This document shows, piece by piece, positions 39,431-47,740 of a stretch of 64,000 bases of DNA. Under the pieces are notes generated by a model. The model did no database searches and was not told where the DNA came from. It saw only the letters and a list, made by a program, of their open reading frames with translations. Position numbers and translations under genes: made by a program. Position 1 is the first letter of the stretch; every line of letters begins with the position of its first letter. The stretch comes from Akkermansiaceae bacterium (GTDB taxonomy: Bacteria > Verrucomicrobiota > Verrucomicrobiia > Verrucomicrobiales > Akkermansiaceae). Location: assembly GCA_903908495.1 (NCBI GenBank), contig CAIVSK010000088.1:1-64000 (forward strand), read 5' to 3'.

Positions 39431-40307
39431 TATCCCGGCAGGCAGCGCCCCCTGCGAAATCGCTCCCGTTGCGGCCAACGGGACCCTCCGGCGCATCGTC
39501 GAGTTCGACCGTGTTAGCAAGACGTATCTCCCCGGCACACGCAAGGAATTCACCGCCATCCGCGATGTGACGTTCCATGTGGAGGACAAGCCCGACGTCG
39601 GCGAGTTCATCGGCATGCTCGGCCCCAGCGGCTGCGGCAAGAGCACCGTGCTGCGCCTCATCGCCGGCCTCGCCCCGCATTTTCCCGCCACCTCGGGCAC
39701 GGTGCTGGTGGACGGCGTGCCGGCCGAAGGCCCGGGTCCGGACCGCGGCTTCGTGTTCCAGGACTATGCGAATTTCCCCAACCGCACCGTCTTGGACAAC
39801 GTCGCGTTTGGCCTCGAATGCGCCCACGTCCCGCAAAAGGAACGCCTCGAACGCGCCTGGGAATGGCTCGGCAAGGTCGGCCTCAACGCCAAGAACGACG
39901 CCTATAAATTTCCCTATCAACTCAGCGGCGGCATGAACCAACGCGTCGCCATCGCCCGCACCCTGATTCTCGGCCCGCGCATCATCCTGATGGACGAGCC
40001 GTTTGGCGCGCTCGACCCCGGCACCCGCCAAAACATGCAGGACTTGTTAGTCGCGTTGTGGAAGGAACTCGAGGCTACCGTCTTTTTCGTCACTCATGAC
40101 GTCGGCGAGGCCGTCTTTCTGGCCGACCGCTTGTATATCTTCAGCCCCTCGCCCGGCTCCATCGTCCAGCAGATGGCCATCACGCCACCCGACCGCAAGA
40201 GTGTGGAAATGCAGGCCGTGCCCGCGTTCCAACAATCCGTGCGCGAGGTGCGCCACCTGCTCGATCAGGCCGGGCGCGTCAGTCCCACCGCCCCCACTCC
40301 CGCATGA
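39417..40307 (+). CDS. ABC transporter ATP-binding protein (NitT/TauT type)
   Basis: The 296-residue ATPase contains Walker A GPSGCGKSTVLRLIAG, Q-loop FVFQDYANFPNRTVLDNV, signature YQLSGGMNQRVAIARTL, Walker B RIILMDEPFGALDP and H-loop VFFVTHDVGEAVFLADR. It is most similar in pattern to SsuB/TauB/NrtD. It overlaps both neighbours: 14 bp with the permease and 4 bp (ATGA) with the next gene. Confidence 0.93.
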   Translation: MARIDIPAGSAPCEIAPVAANGTLRRIVEFDRVSKTYLPGTRKEFTAIRDVTFHVEDKPDVGEFIGMLGPSGCGKSTVLRLIAGLAPHFPATSGTVLVDGVPAEGPGPDRGFVFQDYANFPNRTVLDNVAFGLECAHVPQKERLERAWEWLGKVGLNAKNDAYKFPYQLSGGMNQRVAIARTLILGPRIILMDEPFGALDPGTRQNMQDLLVALWKELEATVFFVTHDVGEAVFLADRLYIFSPSPGSIVQQMAITPPDRKSVEMQAVPAFQQSVREVRHLLDQAGRVSPTAPTPA

Positions 40308-41191
40308 GCGACCCATCAGGCATTCTCGATAGCGTGAAGCTTGCCGCCAAGTGGCACTGGAACTTGCTAGGTGTGGGTGCCGGCACGGTCCTCGCGCTGC
40401 TCAGCCCGCTGCCATTGGGCCTGCTCGCCATCGTTGGCGGTCTCGAGCTGGCGTACCTCGGGTTTCTCGGGCTCAACCCGCGGTTTCAAGCGGTGCTGCG
40501 TGCCCAGCGCAAGGCGGCCGACACCGTGCCGGAGGTTGCCAGCGGCGTGCGGCTCCAACAAATGTTGGGGTTTCTGGCGGCGGCCGACCGCAACCGCTTC
40601 GAAACCCTGCGCCGGCGCTGCGCGGAATTGCTGGACTTGCGCAACACCATGGACTCGAAGGAAGTCTCCGCCGGCAGGGAGGGCTTCCGCGGCGAATCGC
40701 TCGATCAGATGTTGTGGCTGTTTCTCAAACTGTTGCATCAGAAGGCCGGGCTGGACCGCTTCCTCGCCACCACCGAGCGCAGCTCCATCGAGGCCGAGCT
40801 GACACGCGCCGAAGACCAGCTCAAGGACGCCCTGGCCCGCAGCACCGACGGCGTGGAAAGCCGCCTGGCCACCACCATCCGGGAGCGCAGCGAAACGATC
40901 CGGGAGCGCTTGGACAACCATCGCAAGGCCGGCGACAACCGCGAGTTGGTATGCGCGGAAATCGACAAAACCGAACAACAGATCAACCAGCTCTGCGAGG
41001 TCGGCATGACCTTGCGCGACACCAGCGAACTCTCCGCCCAGGTCAGCGCCGTCTCAGCCTCGCTGCAAATGTCAGAGCGCGTCCTTGCCGATACCTCGGT
41101 CGGCTCGCTCTTCCTCGACCAACCCGCCCCGCCGCTGCTCTCCGGTCTGGCGGCGGGCCCGCCTCCCATCTCCAGGCGGGCCGCCAACTGA
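40304..41191 (+). CDS. Membrane-anchored coiled-coil protein coupled to the ABC operon
   Basis: The 295-residue protein has two adjacent hydrophobic segments near the N-terminus (about residues 20-52), then a long charged helical region with heptad-like character (about 60-250). Examples are ETLRRRCAELLDLRN and TIRERSETIRERLDNHRK. It overlaps the ATPase gene by ATGA, so it belongs to the operon. The family was not recognised. It may be a scaffold or sensor for the OmpA-fused importer, by location only. Confidence 0.65.
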   Translation: MSDPSGILDSVKLAAKWHWNLLGVGAGTVLALLSPLPLGLLAIVGGLELAYLGFLGLNPRFQAVLRAQRKAADTVPEVASGVRLQQMLGFLAAADRNRFETLRRRCAELLDLRNTMDSKEVSAGREGFRGESLDQMLWLFLKLLHQKAGLDRFLATTERSSIEAELTRAEDQLKDALARSTDGVESRLATTIRERSETIRERLDNHRKAGDNRELVCAEIDKTEQQINQLCEVGMTLRDTSELSAQVSAVSASLQMSERVLADTSVGSLFLDQPAPPLLSGLAAGPPPISRRAAN

Positions 41192-41280
41192 ACCGGCATC
41201 GTCACCGCCCGATCCAGCGCCACGCTTTCAAAGACGTTTTTATAATTGGGGGATCCTCCAGTCGCGCCCGGTCCGCCCAC

Positions 41281-41314
41281 AAAAAAAACCGGCACCCCCG
41301 TTAGAGGGCGCCGG
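41281..41314 (-). terminator. Rho-independent terminator after pnp
   Basis: Read leftward, a GC stem (CCGGCGCCC pairing with GGGTGCCGG) with a short loop is followed by eight T residues. It begins 18 bases after the pnp stop codon and ends the rpsO-pnp transcript. Confidence 0.9.
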
Positions 41315-41331
41315 CCTTGGAATGCAATGGC

Positions 41332-43488
41332 TTAGACGATGGCGGCGGGCTCGGCCGCTTCGGCGGCTTGGGCGGCCTCCGCTTTCTGGTCGCGCAGCCA
41401 GGCGCGGTGGCTCATTTTCACGCGGCCTTTTTCATCGACGCCGACGCACTTGGCGGTGACGATATCGCCTTTCTTGACGACGTCCTCGACATTTTCGGTG
41501 CGGCCTTCGGCGAGTTCGGAGACGTGAATGAGGCCGTCCTTGCCTGGGAGCACTTCCATGAAGGCGCCGAAGGCGGTGACGGAAACCACTTTGCCGGTGT
41601 AGTTCTTGTTGACCTCGATTTCCTGGAACATGCGTTCGATCATGTCCTTGGCACGCAGCAGACCTTCCTCCTTGGAGGCATAGATGTGAACCGTGCCGTC
41701 GTCCTCGATGTTGATCTCGGCGCCGGACTCGGCCTGGATGCCCTTGATGTTCTTGCCACCAGGCCCGATGAGTTCGCCGATGCGATCGGGCGGGATTTTC
41801 ACCGTGACGATGCGCGGGGCATGCGGGCTGAGCTGGTTAGGCGTGGTGATGCTTTCGGCCATCTTCTCCAACACCTTGGTGCGGCCGGCCTTGGCGATGT
41901 GAATGGCTTCCTCGAGCATGGCGATGGGCAGGCCGGGGAGTTTCAAGTCGAGTTGATAGCCGGTGACCCCTTCGCTGGTGCCACAGAGTTTGAAGTCCAT
42001 GTCGCCGTAGAAGTCTTCCGAGCCGATGATGTCCAGCAGCATCTTGTAGGACTTGAGCGCGCCTTGTTCGTTAGACTCGGTGACCAGGCCGACCGAGATG
42101 CCGCCGACCGGGCGGACGAGCGGGACCCCGGCGTCGAGCAACGCCATGGTGCCGGCGCAAACCGAGGCCATCGAGGTGGAGCCGTTGGATTCGGTGACTT
42201 CCGAGGACACGCGGATGGCGTACGGGAAGTCCGCCTCATCGGGGATGACCGGCTCGATCGAGCGCTCGGCGAGCGAGCCGTGGCCGATTTCGCGGCGGTT
42301 GATGCCGCCCATGCGGCCGGTTTCGCCCACCGAGAACGGAGGGAAGTTGTAGTGCAGGATGAAGCGCTTGCTGTCATCGCCACCGCAGTAGTTATCGAAA
42401 TTTTGTTTTTCGTCGGCCGGGGCCAGGGTGGTGATGGCCAGCGCCTGGGTTTCCCCACGCGAGAACAGGGCCGAGCCGTGAACCCGCGGCAGGGTGCCCA
42501 CTTCGCCGTAGAGCGAGCGCAGGTCGCCGATGCTGCGGCCATCGGCGCGCAGGCCTTTTTCCATGATGGAAATGCGGAACGCCTTTTTTTGCAGATACTC
42601 GAACGCTTGCTCGACGTCGAAGTCGGTGGCTTCCGGCGCACGCTCCTTGATGGCGGCTTCCACTTCGTTGCGCAGGGCGCCGACCTTCTTGGCGCGCTCG
42701 GTCTTGGTGGGGGCGTAGATGGCACCCTCGATGCGGTCGCCGGCGATTTCGTAGGCGATTTCCAGCAGGTTGTCCTTGGCCAGGATCGGGGTGAAATCGC
42801 GCTTGGCCTTGCCCGCCAGCAGGACGAGTTCCTCTTGCATGGCGACGAGCTGGGTGACGGCAAGCTGGGCGAAATGCAGCGCCTTGATGAACTCCTCTTC
42901 GGGCAGTTCGTCGGCCTGACCTTCGATCATGATCACGTCGTTCTTGTTGCCGACGTAAATGAGGTCCAGATCGCTTTCGGCGCGTTGGGCGAAAGTCGGG
43001 TTGATGAGGAACTTGCCGTTGACGCGGCCGACGCGCACGGCACCGATCGGGCCGCCGAATGGAATGTCGGAGAGGCAGAGGGCGGCGGAGGCGCCATTCA
43101 TCGAGAGGATGTCGGCGTCGTTTTCGGCATCCGCGCTGAGCAGAATGGCGATGATCTGGGTGTCATAGAAATAGCCCTTCGGAAACAACGGCCGCAGCGG
43201 GCGGTCGGTCATGCGGCAGGTGAGAATTTCCTTTTCGGTGGGGCGGCCTTCGCGCTTGAAGTAACCACCGGGGAAAACGCCGGCGGCGGAGGCCTTTTCC
43301 TTGTATTCCACCGACAGTGGGAACCAGGTCTGGCCGGGTTTCACCTTGGTCGCGGACACAGCCGTAACGAGGATGATGGTGTCACCGCAACGAACGGTCA
43401 CGGCACCGTCGGCGAGTTTGGCGAGTTTGCCGGTTTCGATGGTAATGGGGTTTGAGCCGACTTGGCTCGTCAGTGTGTGGATATTCAT
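41332..43488 (-). CDS. pnp: Polyribonucleotide nucleotidyltransferase
   Basis: PNPase degrades RNA 3' to 5' by phosphorolysis. The 718-residue protein has two RNase PH domains, the second with GSALFSRGETQALAITTLAP, FILHYNFPPFSVGETGR and ADFPYAIRVSSEV. The KH domain reads IPPDRIGELIGPGGKNIKGIQ, and the S1 domain YTGKVVSVTAFGAFMEVLPGKDGLIHVSEL. ATG 43488 gives the canonical N-terminus. It follows rpsO, as in many bacteria, with a 234-bp gap. Confidence 0.97.
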   Translation of the reverse strand: MNIHTLTSQVGSNPITIETGKLAKLADGAVTVRCGDTIILVTAVSATKVKPGQTWFPLSVEYKEKASAAGVFPGGYFKREGRPTEKEILTCRMTDRPLRPLFPKGYFYDTQIIAILLSADAENDADILSMNGASAALCLSDIPFGGPIGAVRVGRVNGKFLINPTFAQRAESDLDLIYVGNKNDVIMIEGQADELPEEEFIKALHFAQLAVTQLVAMQEELVLLAGKAKRDFTPILAKDNLLEIAYEIAGDRIEGAIYAPTKTERAKKVGALRNEVEAAIKERAPEATDFDVEQAFEYLQKKAFRISIMEKGLRADGRSIGDLRSLYGEVGTLPRVHGSALFSRGETQALAITTLAPADEKQNFDNYCGGDDSKRFILHYNFPPFSVGETGRMGGINRREIGHGSLAERSIEPVIPDEADFPYAIRVSSEVTESNGSTSMASVCAGTMALLDAGVPLVRPVGGISVGLVTESNEQGALKSYKMLLDIIGSEDFYGDMDFKLCGTSEGVTGYQLDLKLPGLPIAMLEEAIHIAKAGRTKVLEKMAESITTPNQLSPHAPRIVTVKIPPDRIGELIGPGGKNIKGIQAESGAEINIEDDGTVHIYASKEEGLLRAKDMIERMFQEIEVNKNYTGKVVSVTAFGAFMEVLPGKDGLIHVSELAEGRTENVEDVVKKGDIVTAKCVGVDEKGRVKMSHRAWLRDQKAEAAQAAEAAEPAAIV

Positions 43489-43680
43489 AGTTTCTTTTTT
43501 GTGTTTCTTTGTTCTGCTTCTTGCTGACAGTGCATTGAGCCTGCGCGGCGGGATTGCCGGGCAGGCGTTCATTGCGGTGGGTTGCGGACTGGCCGAGGTC
43601 CGTGCCAACGGGCAGGGACTGGGGGGCCGGGTTCCGCCGGTACCGTGCGAATAATCGAACGTCGGTGCCGTTTTGCGGAA

Positions 43681-43706
43681 CGGCCGCGGGGTTACCCTCG
43701 CGGCCG
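43681..43706 (-). promoter_or_regulatory. Strong hairpin between rpsO and pnp
   Basis: GGCCGCG-AGGGTAACCC-CGCGGCC forms a near-perfect long stem on the transcript, starting about 17 bases after the rpsO stop and not followed by a T run. In E. coli the rpsO-pnp gap carries an RNase III cleavage hairpin through which PNPase regulates its own mRNA; a comparable role here is inference from position. Confidence 0.6.
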
Positions 43707-43722
43707 CACTGCGGAGATGGAA

Positions 43723-43980
43723 TTAGCGGCGGAGGCCCAAGCTCTGAATGATCTGCTTGTAGCGATCCTCGGACTTGCCCTTGATGTAATCCAAGTGCTT
43801 GCGGCGCATCGAGACGAGCTTGAGGAGACCGCGGCGCGACGAGAAGTCTTTGCTGTGGATATTCAAGTGATCGGTGATGTGGTGGATCCGCTGGGTGAGC
43901 AGGGCCACTTGATAGGGGGCGCTGCCGGTGTCTCCTTCGTGGAGCTGGAATTCTTTCAGGTTGATGGTATGGTCACTCAT
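43723..43980 (-). CDS. rpsO: 30S ribosomal protein S15
   Basis: S15 binds 16S rRNA early in 30S assembly. The 85-residue protein has FQLHEGDTGSAPYQVALLTQRIHHITDHL, HSKDFSSRRGLLKLVSMRRKHLDYIK and ends QIIQSLGLRR, all canonical. ATG 43980 gives the standard start; eight upstream residues in frame are not needed. It heads the rpsO-pnp transcript. Confidence 0.97.
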   Translation of the reverse strand: MSDHTINLKEFQLHEGDTGSAPYQVALLTQRIHHITDHLNIHSKDFSSRRGLLKLVSMRRKHLDYIKGKSEDRYKQIIQSLGLRR

Positions 43981-44154
43981 AATAGTCGGGGATGGATCCA
44001 GCATGTCAGCCGGAACGTCCTAGGTTGGGGGTTCGCGCTGAAATTAGGCCCGAAACCGCGCGTGGCAAGCTAAATGGCGGTGCGACGGAGGAAATTTTAT
44101 TTCAGCGGGCCCGGGGCGCGCATGACAGGAACGCGGCCAAAAGGGTGGCACTTT

Positions 44155-44208
44155 CATAATGCCAGACATTATGCGATGATCCAGTCATGATGTTATTGAC
44201 GTCGGTGG
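44155..44208. repeat. Left flanking repeat of the 44-47.6 kb segment
   Basis: A palindrome CATAATG-CCAGA-CATTATG (44155-44173) is followed at 44181-44208 by a 28-bp stretch that matches 47565-47592 at roughly four positions in five. Just beyond it, CCAACAG-CTGGA-CTGTTGG (44212-44230) is another perfect palindrome, possibly an operator. Confidence 0.65.
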
Positions 44209-44266
44209 TTGCCAACAGCTGGACTGTTGGACGAAAGGGTGGGTTCAGGCTCCAGTATATTGACAA

Positions 44267-46798
44267 ATGATGAGTTTTTCCGTGTTTGATCACAATGGGC
44301 TTCCGCCAGCCTCGACTCCCCCTGGATTTTCGTCGCCCCCCATGGTTCCATCTGGTAGGGTCGTGAATTCATTAGGTTTGAAATGCCCGGTGAATATAGG
44401 GCAGGGCAGGGGAGTGGCCGCGTTTCTACTCATCACAGTCGCCGGGTTGCAGGGTGGGACGATCCATATCGGTGATTCCGCGGCTGCGCCGACGCAACCC
44501 GCCGCTGCTGCTCCGGCGGTGGCTGGCGCGCCGCAATCCCTGCCGGAGGCCGGTATCGATCAGTTGAGCTTTGGCGATGTTGATTCCGAGCGTGATCATG
44601 GCTTCAAGGCTGAGCGCAGCGAGTCATTCCAGGGAGGTCTCAGCCAACCCGCGCGCCGCTTGCTCGCCGGCGGTCCCAATTTCTGGGAAGGCGGCTCGCT
44701 GGAATGGTCGATGAAAGTCGACCCGCAAAAGCAAAACTACCTCAGCGTGAAGTTGTGGGGCTCTGACAAGGGGCACCAGTACGGGCGTCTCATCCTCTTT
44801 GCTGAGGGGCTCCAGGTCGGCTATCGACACGAGAGCGATCATGACCTCCTCAATCAACTCGATGACGATGCCCTCGCTCCTGGCCGATTTATCTATGTCA
44901 CGCTGCCGCTTCCGCCACAGCTCACCGAGGGCAAGACCCGGCTGAATTTGAAGATCATCGCGACGGGGCCGATCTGGTTCTACGGTCAGGATTTCGAGCA
45001 GTATCAGAAGCCATTCACCGCTCCCTCGCGCGGCATCTATCGTGCCTACACCCACACCGGGACGCGCTTTGTGCCGGCAGCTTCCGAGCAACAGGGCGGG
45101 ATACCGGTGGCCAAAGCACGCGCCACGGCCGGACCGGAGGTCATTGTGAAGTCCAAGGAAATCGTCATCGACCGGCTCAAGCGGCTGCTGGAAGGTAATG
45201 GAATCCCCACCAACCAAAAGGGCCGCGCGGAACAACTCGACCTGCTTTCCGAGGCCTATCAAACGCGCTGGACGCCCGCCTACAAGGATCCACGGGTCAC
45301 CAAACGGATCGTCCGCATCGGCGATGCCATGGCGGCAGACTTCCTGAAAGACGCAAAATTCATCGAGCAGGATTGGGGCGGTGGCGGTTGCCTCGGGCAG
45401 GCGGTCATGCTCAGTTGGCCGGAGCTCCACCGCGATCTGGAGGAACGCATCGATGTGGACGGCACCACGATGAGCCGCAGTGACGCCTGGGCCCCGCTGC
45501 TCAGACACAGCGTGGAGTTCTGGCGCAGCCACCGCAGGTCATTCACCAACCAGTCGATGATCGTCGATATGGGCATCCACCTCTCCAACAGCGCACTGCG
45601 TTTGTTGGACCCTGCCAGCGCTCTGCCCGAAGCACGCACCCTGGCATTCCTCTATCAATCAACCGGCATCCAGCCATGGCTGGGCAGCGACACCAAGGAT
45701 GGCGGCAGCGAGGCACCCCACGGCAGGAACTACCGCCTGATCACCCGCAAGGGCCTCTCGCGAGAACTCGGATACGTCGGCTCCTACGGCGAGACGATCC
45801 TGCCTTTCGCCCGCGACATGGCCACGCTGACAGGCGACCGCAAGCTCCGCGAGCAAGTCCGCAAAATGCAGGATGCGCGCCTGTTTTTCCGCTACCCATC
45901 GTTCGACGGCGATGGGTACCGCTGCATGAAACTTGTCAGCGAGATCGACAACCGGGTGGCGCATTACCCGTATTCCGGCAGCGCCTACGCCGCAGCCGAC
46001 GTCCGCGAGGCATGGTGGATGGAAACGGCGGCCCTGCTGCCCGACGATCCCGCCATCGTGGGGGCCGCCCAGCAATCGATGGAGGAAGGCCAATACTTCG
46101 ACCACGTCCAAAGCCGGTTGAAGGACGGCGATACCCTCGGCATGCTGCGCAACGTCGGCAACTGGGAGAAAGTCGCCGCGTTGCCGCAGAGTTCGCTGCG
46201 GCTGCCGATGACTCCGGGTCAGCCGGATTTTGCATTCGCAGATGAGGAAAACGCCGTGCTGGCGATCAAGCACGGCAACACCTCCCTGTTCGTCAATTTT
46301 TACTTTCGCGCCGAGCGGGCCGTCAACCGCGTGGCTCGGGTGTTCGAGTTGACGCCCGACATCACGCGCATCGCCACCGTCCGCAGCGACGTCGAGGTCA
46401 TCGCAAGCGGTGAGACCTACACGCGGCCGGATTGGATCGACCGGATTCGCAACCGCGGCATCACCCCTCCCGGCCAGGACATTCGCCAAGCCTGGGCTGG
46501 CGAAGTGATGCCGGTCTCGAAACGGCCCGATGACGCCGCGCAACCGAAGTACGGTGAATTCGGTCCGTTCGTCGGCAAGGCGGCGTTTTACTCGCTGCGC
46601 TACGGCGATTATCTGATCGGACTCAACACCACCGAGGACCGCAGCTACACCCTTGCGGTTCCCCGCGGCGTCCAGCAAGCGCCGGATCTCATCACCGGAC
46701 AAATGCTCCACCCTGCAGGAAGTGTCGTGGTTCCACCGCTTTCCACCGTGGTGCTTGATCTCGGGAAATCCACCCAATCCCCAAATCAAGGTGATTGA
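44267..46798 (+). CDS. Large secreted protein, possibly carbohydrate-active, unknown family
   Basis: The 843-residue frame has a hydrophobic signal-like segment at about residues 49-63 (GVAAFLLITVAGLQGG). The real start may therefore be ATG 44342 or GTG 44414; a TTGACA hexamer lies at the first ATG. After an Ala/Pro-rich linker come a beta-rich part (EWSMKVDPQKQNYLSVKLWG) and a long helical region with repeated aromatic/acidic motifs (DAWAPLLRHSVEFWRSHRR, GYVGSYGETILPFARDM). A beta-sandwich end carries PPLSTVVLDLGK. The helical toroid plus beta-sandwich impression resembles polysaccharide lyases and some glycosidases. No catalytic motif can be named. Confidence 0.65.
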   Translation: MMSFSVFDHNGLPPASTPPGFSSPPMVPSGRVVNSLGLKCPVNIGQGRGVAAFLLITVAGLQGGTIHIGDSAAAPTQPAAAAPAVAGAPQSLPEAGIDQLSFGDVDSERDHGFKAERSESFQGGLSQPARRLLAGGPNFWEGGSLEWSMKVDPQKQNYLSVKLWGSDKGHQYGRLILFAEGLQVGYRHESDHDLLNQLDDDALAPGRFIYVTLPLPPQLTEGKTRLNLKIIATGPIWFYGQDFEQYQKPFTAPSRGIYRAYTHTGTRFVPAASEQQGGIPVAKARATAGPEVIVKSKEIVIDRLKRLLEGNGIPTNQKGRAEQLDLLSEAYQTRWTPAYKDPRVTKRIVRIGDAMAADFLKDAKFIEQDWGGGGCLGQAVMLSWPELHRDLEERIDVDGTTMSRSDAWAPLLRHSVEFWRSHRRSFTNQSMIVDMGIHLSNSALRLLDPASALPEARTLAFLYQSTGIQPWLGSDTKDGGSEAPHGRNYRLITRKGLSRELGYVGSYGETILPFARDMATLTGDRKLREQVRKMQDARLFFRYPSFDGDGYRCMKLVSEIDNRVAHYPYSGSAYAAADVREAWWMETAALLPDDPAIVGAAQQSMEEGQYFDHVQSRLKDGDTLGMLRNVGNWEKVAALPQSSLRLPMTPGQPDFAFADEENAVLAIKHGNTSLFVNFYFRAERAVNRVARVFELTPDITRIATVRSDVEVIASGETYTRPDWIDRIRNRGITPPGQDIRQAWAGEVMPVSKRPDDAAQPKYGEFGPFVGKAAFYSLRYGDYLIGLNTTEDRSYTLAVPRGVQQAPDLITGQMLHPAGSVVVPPLSTVVLDLGKSTQSPNQGD

Positions 46799-46844
46799 CG
46801 ATCGTCCTTGAAAAATGCCGGTGCCCTTGCTAAGCTGTTTCACC

Positions 46845-47114
46845 ATGATAACCACCCTTACTGGCAAGAATCAGATCACCATTCCCGCCTCGTTCGCCGC
46901 CCGCTACCGGATGCAGCGAGGTACCCGGATCGAGTGGATCGCGGGTGCCCTGCCTGACGAATTCCACTGCCGCGTAGTGCCTGACCCGGCGACGCTTGCC
47001 CGGGAGTTGTATGGAGCCGGGCGCAAGTACTTGCTGCCTGGAACGCAAGATCCGATTGTGGAATTCATCACGGAGCGTGCCCAGGATGACGCCATGCGGG
47101 AGGCCTCGCTGTGA
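46845..47114 (+). CDS. AbrB/MazE-type antitoxin
   Basis: The 89-residue protein begins MITTLTGKNQITIPASFAARYRMQRG, the swapped-hairpin AbrB DNA-binding pattern. Its C-terminal half (ELYGAGRKYLLPGTQDPIVEF) probably binds the toxin. ATG 46845 is chosen because the strand pattern starts there. Its stop codon overlaps the toxin ATG (TGATG). Confidence 0.85.
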   Translation: MITTLTGKNQITIPASFAARYRMQRGTRIEWIAGALPDEFHCRVVPDPATLARELYGAGRKYLLPGTQDPIVEFITERAQDDAMREASL

Positions 47115-47527
47115 TGTATCTTTTGGACACTTCCGCGGTCCTCGCCCACTTTTTTGCGGAGCCGGGAGGTGGGGAAGTCGCCGCATTGCTGAAGGACGGC
47201 AAGGATTCGGTGGCCTTGGCTGCTCCCAGCTGGGTCGAGCTTGACCGGAAGCTCGGCGCGCTAATCCCCGATGCGGCCGAAGCCGAACGCGTCTTCCGTC
47301 ACTACACTCGCAGCCTTTGCGCGTTGGTGCCGCTTGACGCTGCCGCCACGCTAGCCGCCATCCGCATCCACCGCGCCAGCCCCATCCGCCTGCCAATGGT
47401 GGACGCCCTCATCGCCGGTTGTGCCGCGGCCGCCGGCCTCACACTCGTGCATCGAGACTCCCACATGGACGCCATCCCAGCCGGCGAACTGAAAATGCTC
47501 CGGCTACCCGACAAGTGGACCGTCTGA
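47114..47527 (+). CDS. PIN-domain ribonuclease toxin (VapC-like)
   Basis: The 137-residue protein MYLLDTSAVLAHFFAEPGG has the first PIN motif DTS, E in PSWVELDRKL, and acidic residues in MVDALIAGCAAAAG and LVHRDSHMD. These complete a PIN active site. ATG 47114 overlaps the antitoxin stop; GTG 47111 is also possible. The second such pair in this window, it is unlike the one at 11 kb in its antitoxin type. Confidence 0.87.
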   Translation: MYLLDTSAVLAHFFAEPGGGEVAALLKDGKDSVALAAPSWVELDRKLGALIPDAAEAERVFRHYTRSLCALVPLDAAATLAAIRIHRASPIRLPMVDALIAGCAAAAGLTLVHRDSHMDAIPAGELKMLRLPDKWTV

Positions 47528-47558
47528 CGACAAACGAGGCTTCGCCTCAGGCCCGAAT

Positions 47559-47592
47559 ATAATGCCAGTCATTATGTTGTTGACGGCCGAGG
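47559..47592. repeat. Right flanking repeat of the 44-47.6 kb segment
   Basis: The palindrome ATAATG-CCAGT-CATTAT (47559-47575) is continuous with the 28-bp stretch that recurs at 44181-44208. It lies 32 bases after the toxin stop. The rest of the 213-bp gap to the next gene holds a small GAGGC-GCCTC hairpin and nothing else recognised. Confidence 0.6.
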
Positions 47593-47740
47593 ATCCCAAT
47601 TTAATGGCAAGGCCATCACCGCTGCGGGGGCCGGCGAGGGTATGCCGCAGAGAATTGCAACCTCGTTCCCGTTGGATGCCCCGGGAGTTGCGTCATTGAC
47701 CAGCGTGGTTGCTATTTCGCCGGTCGGGTGGGCGATGGTG

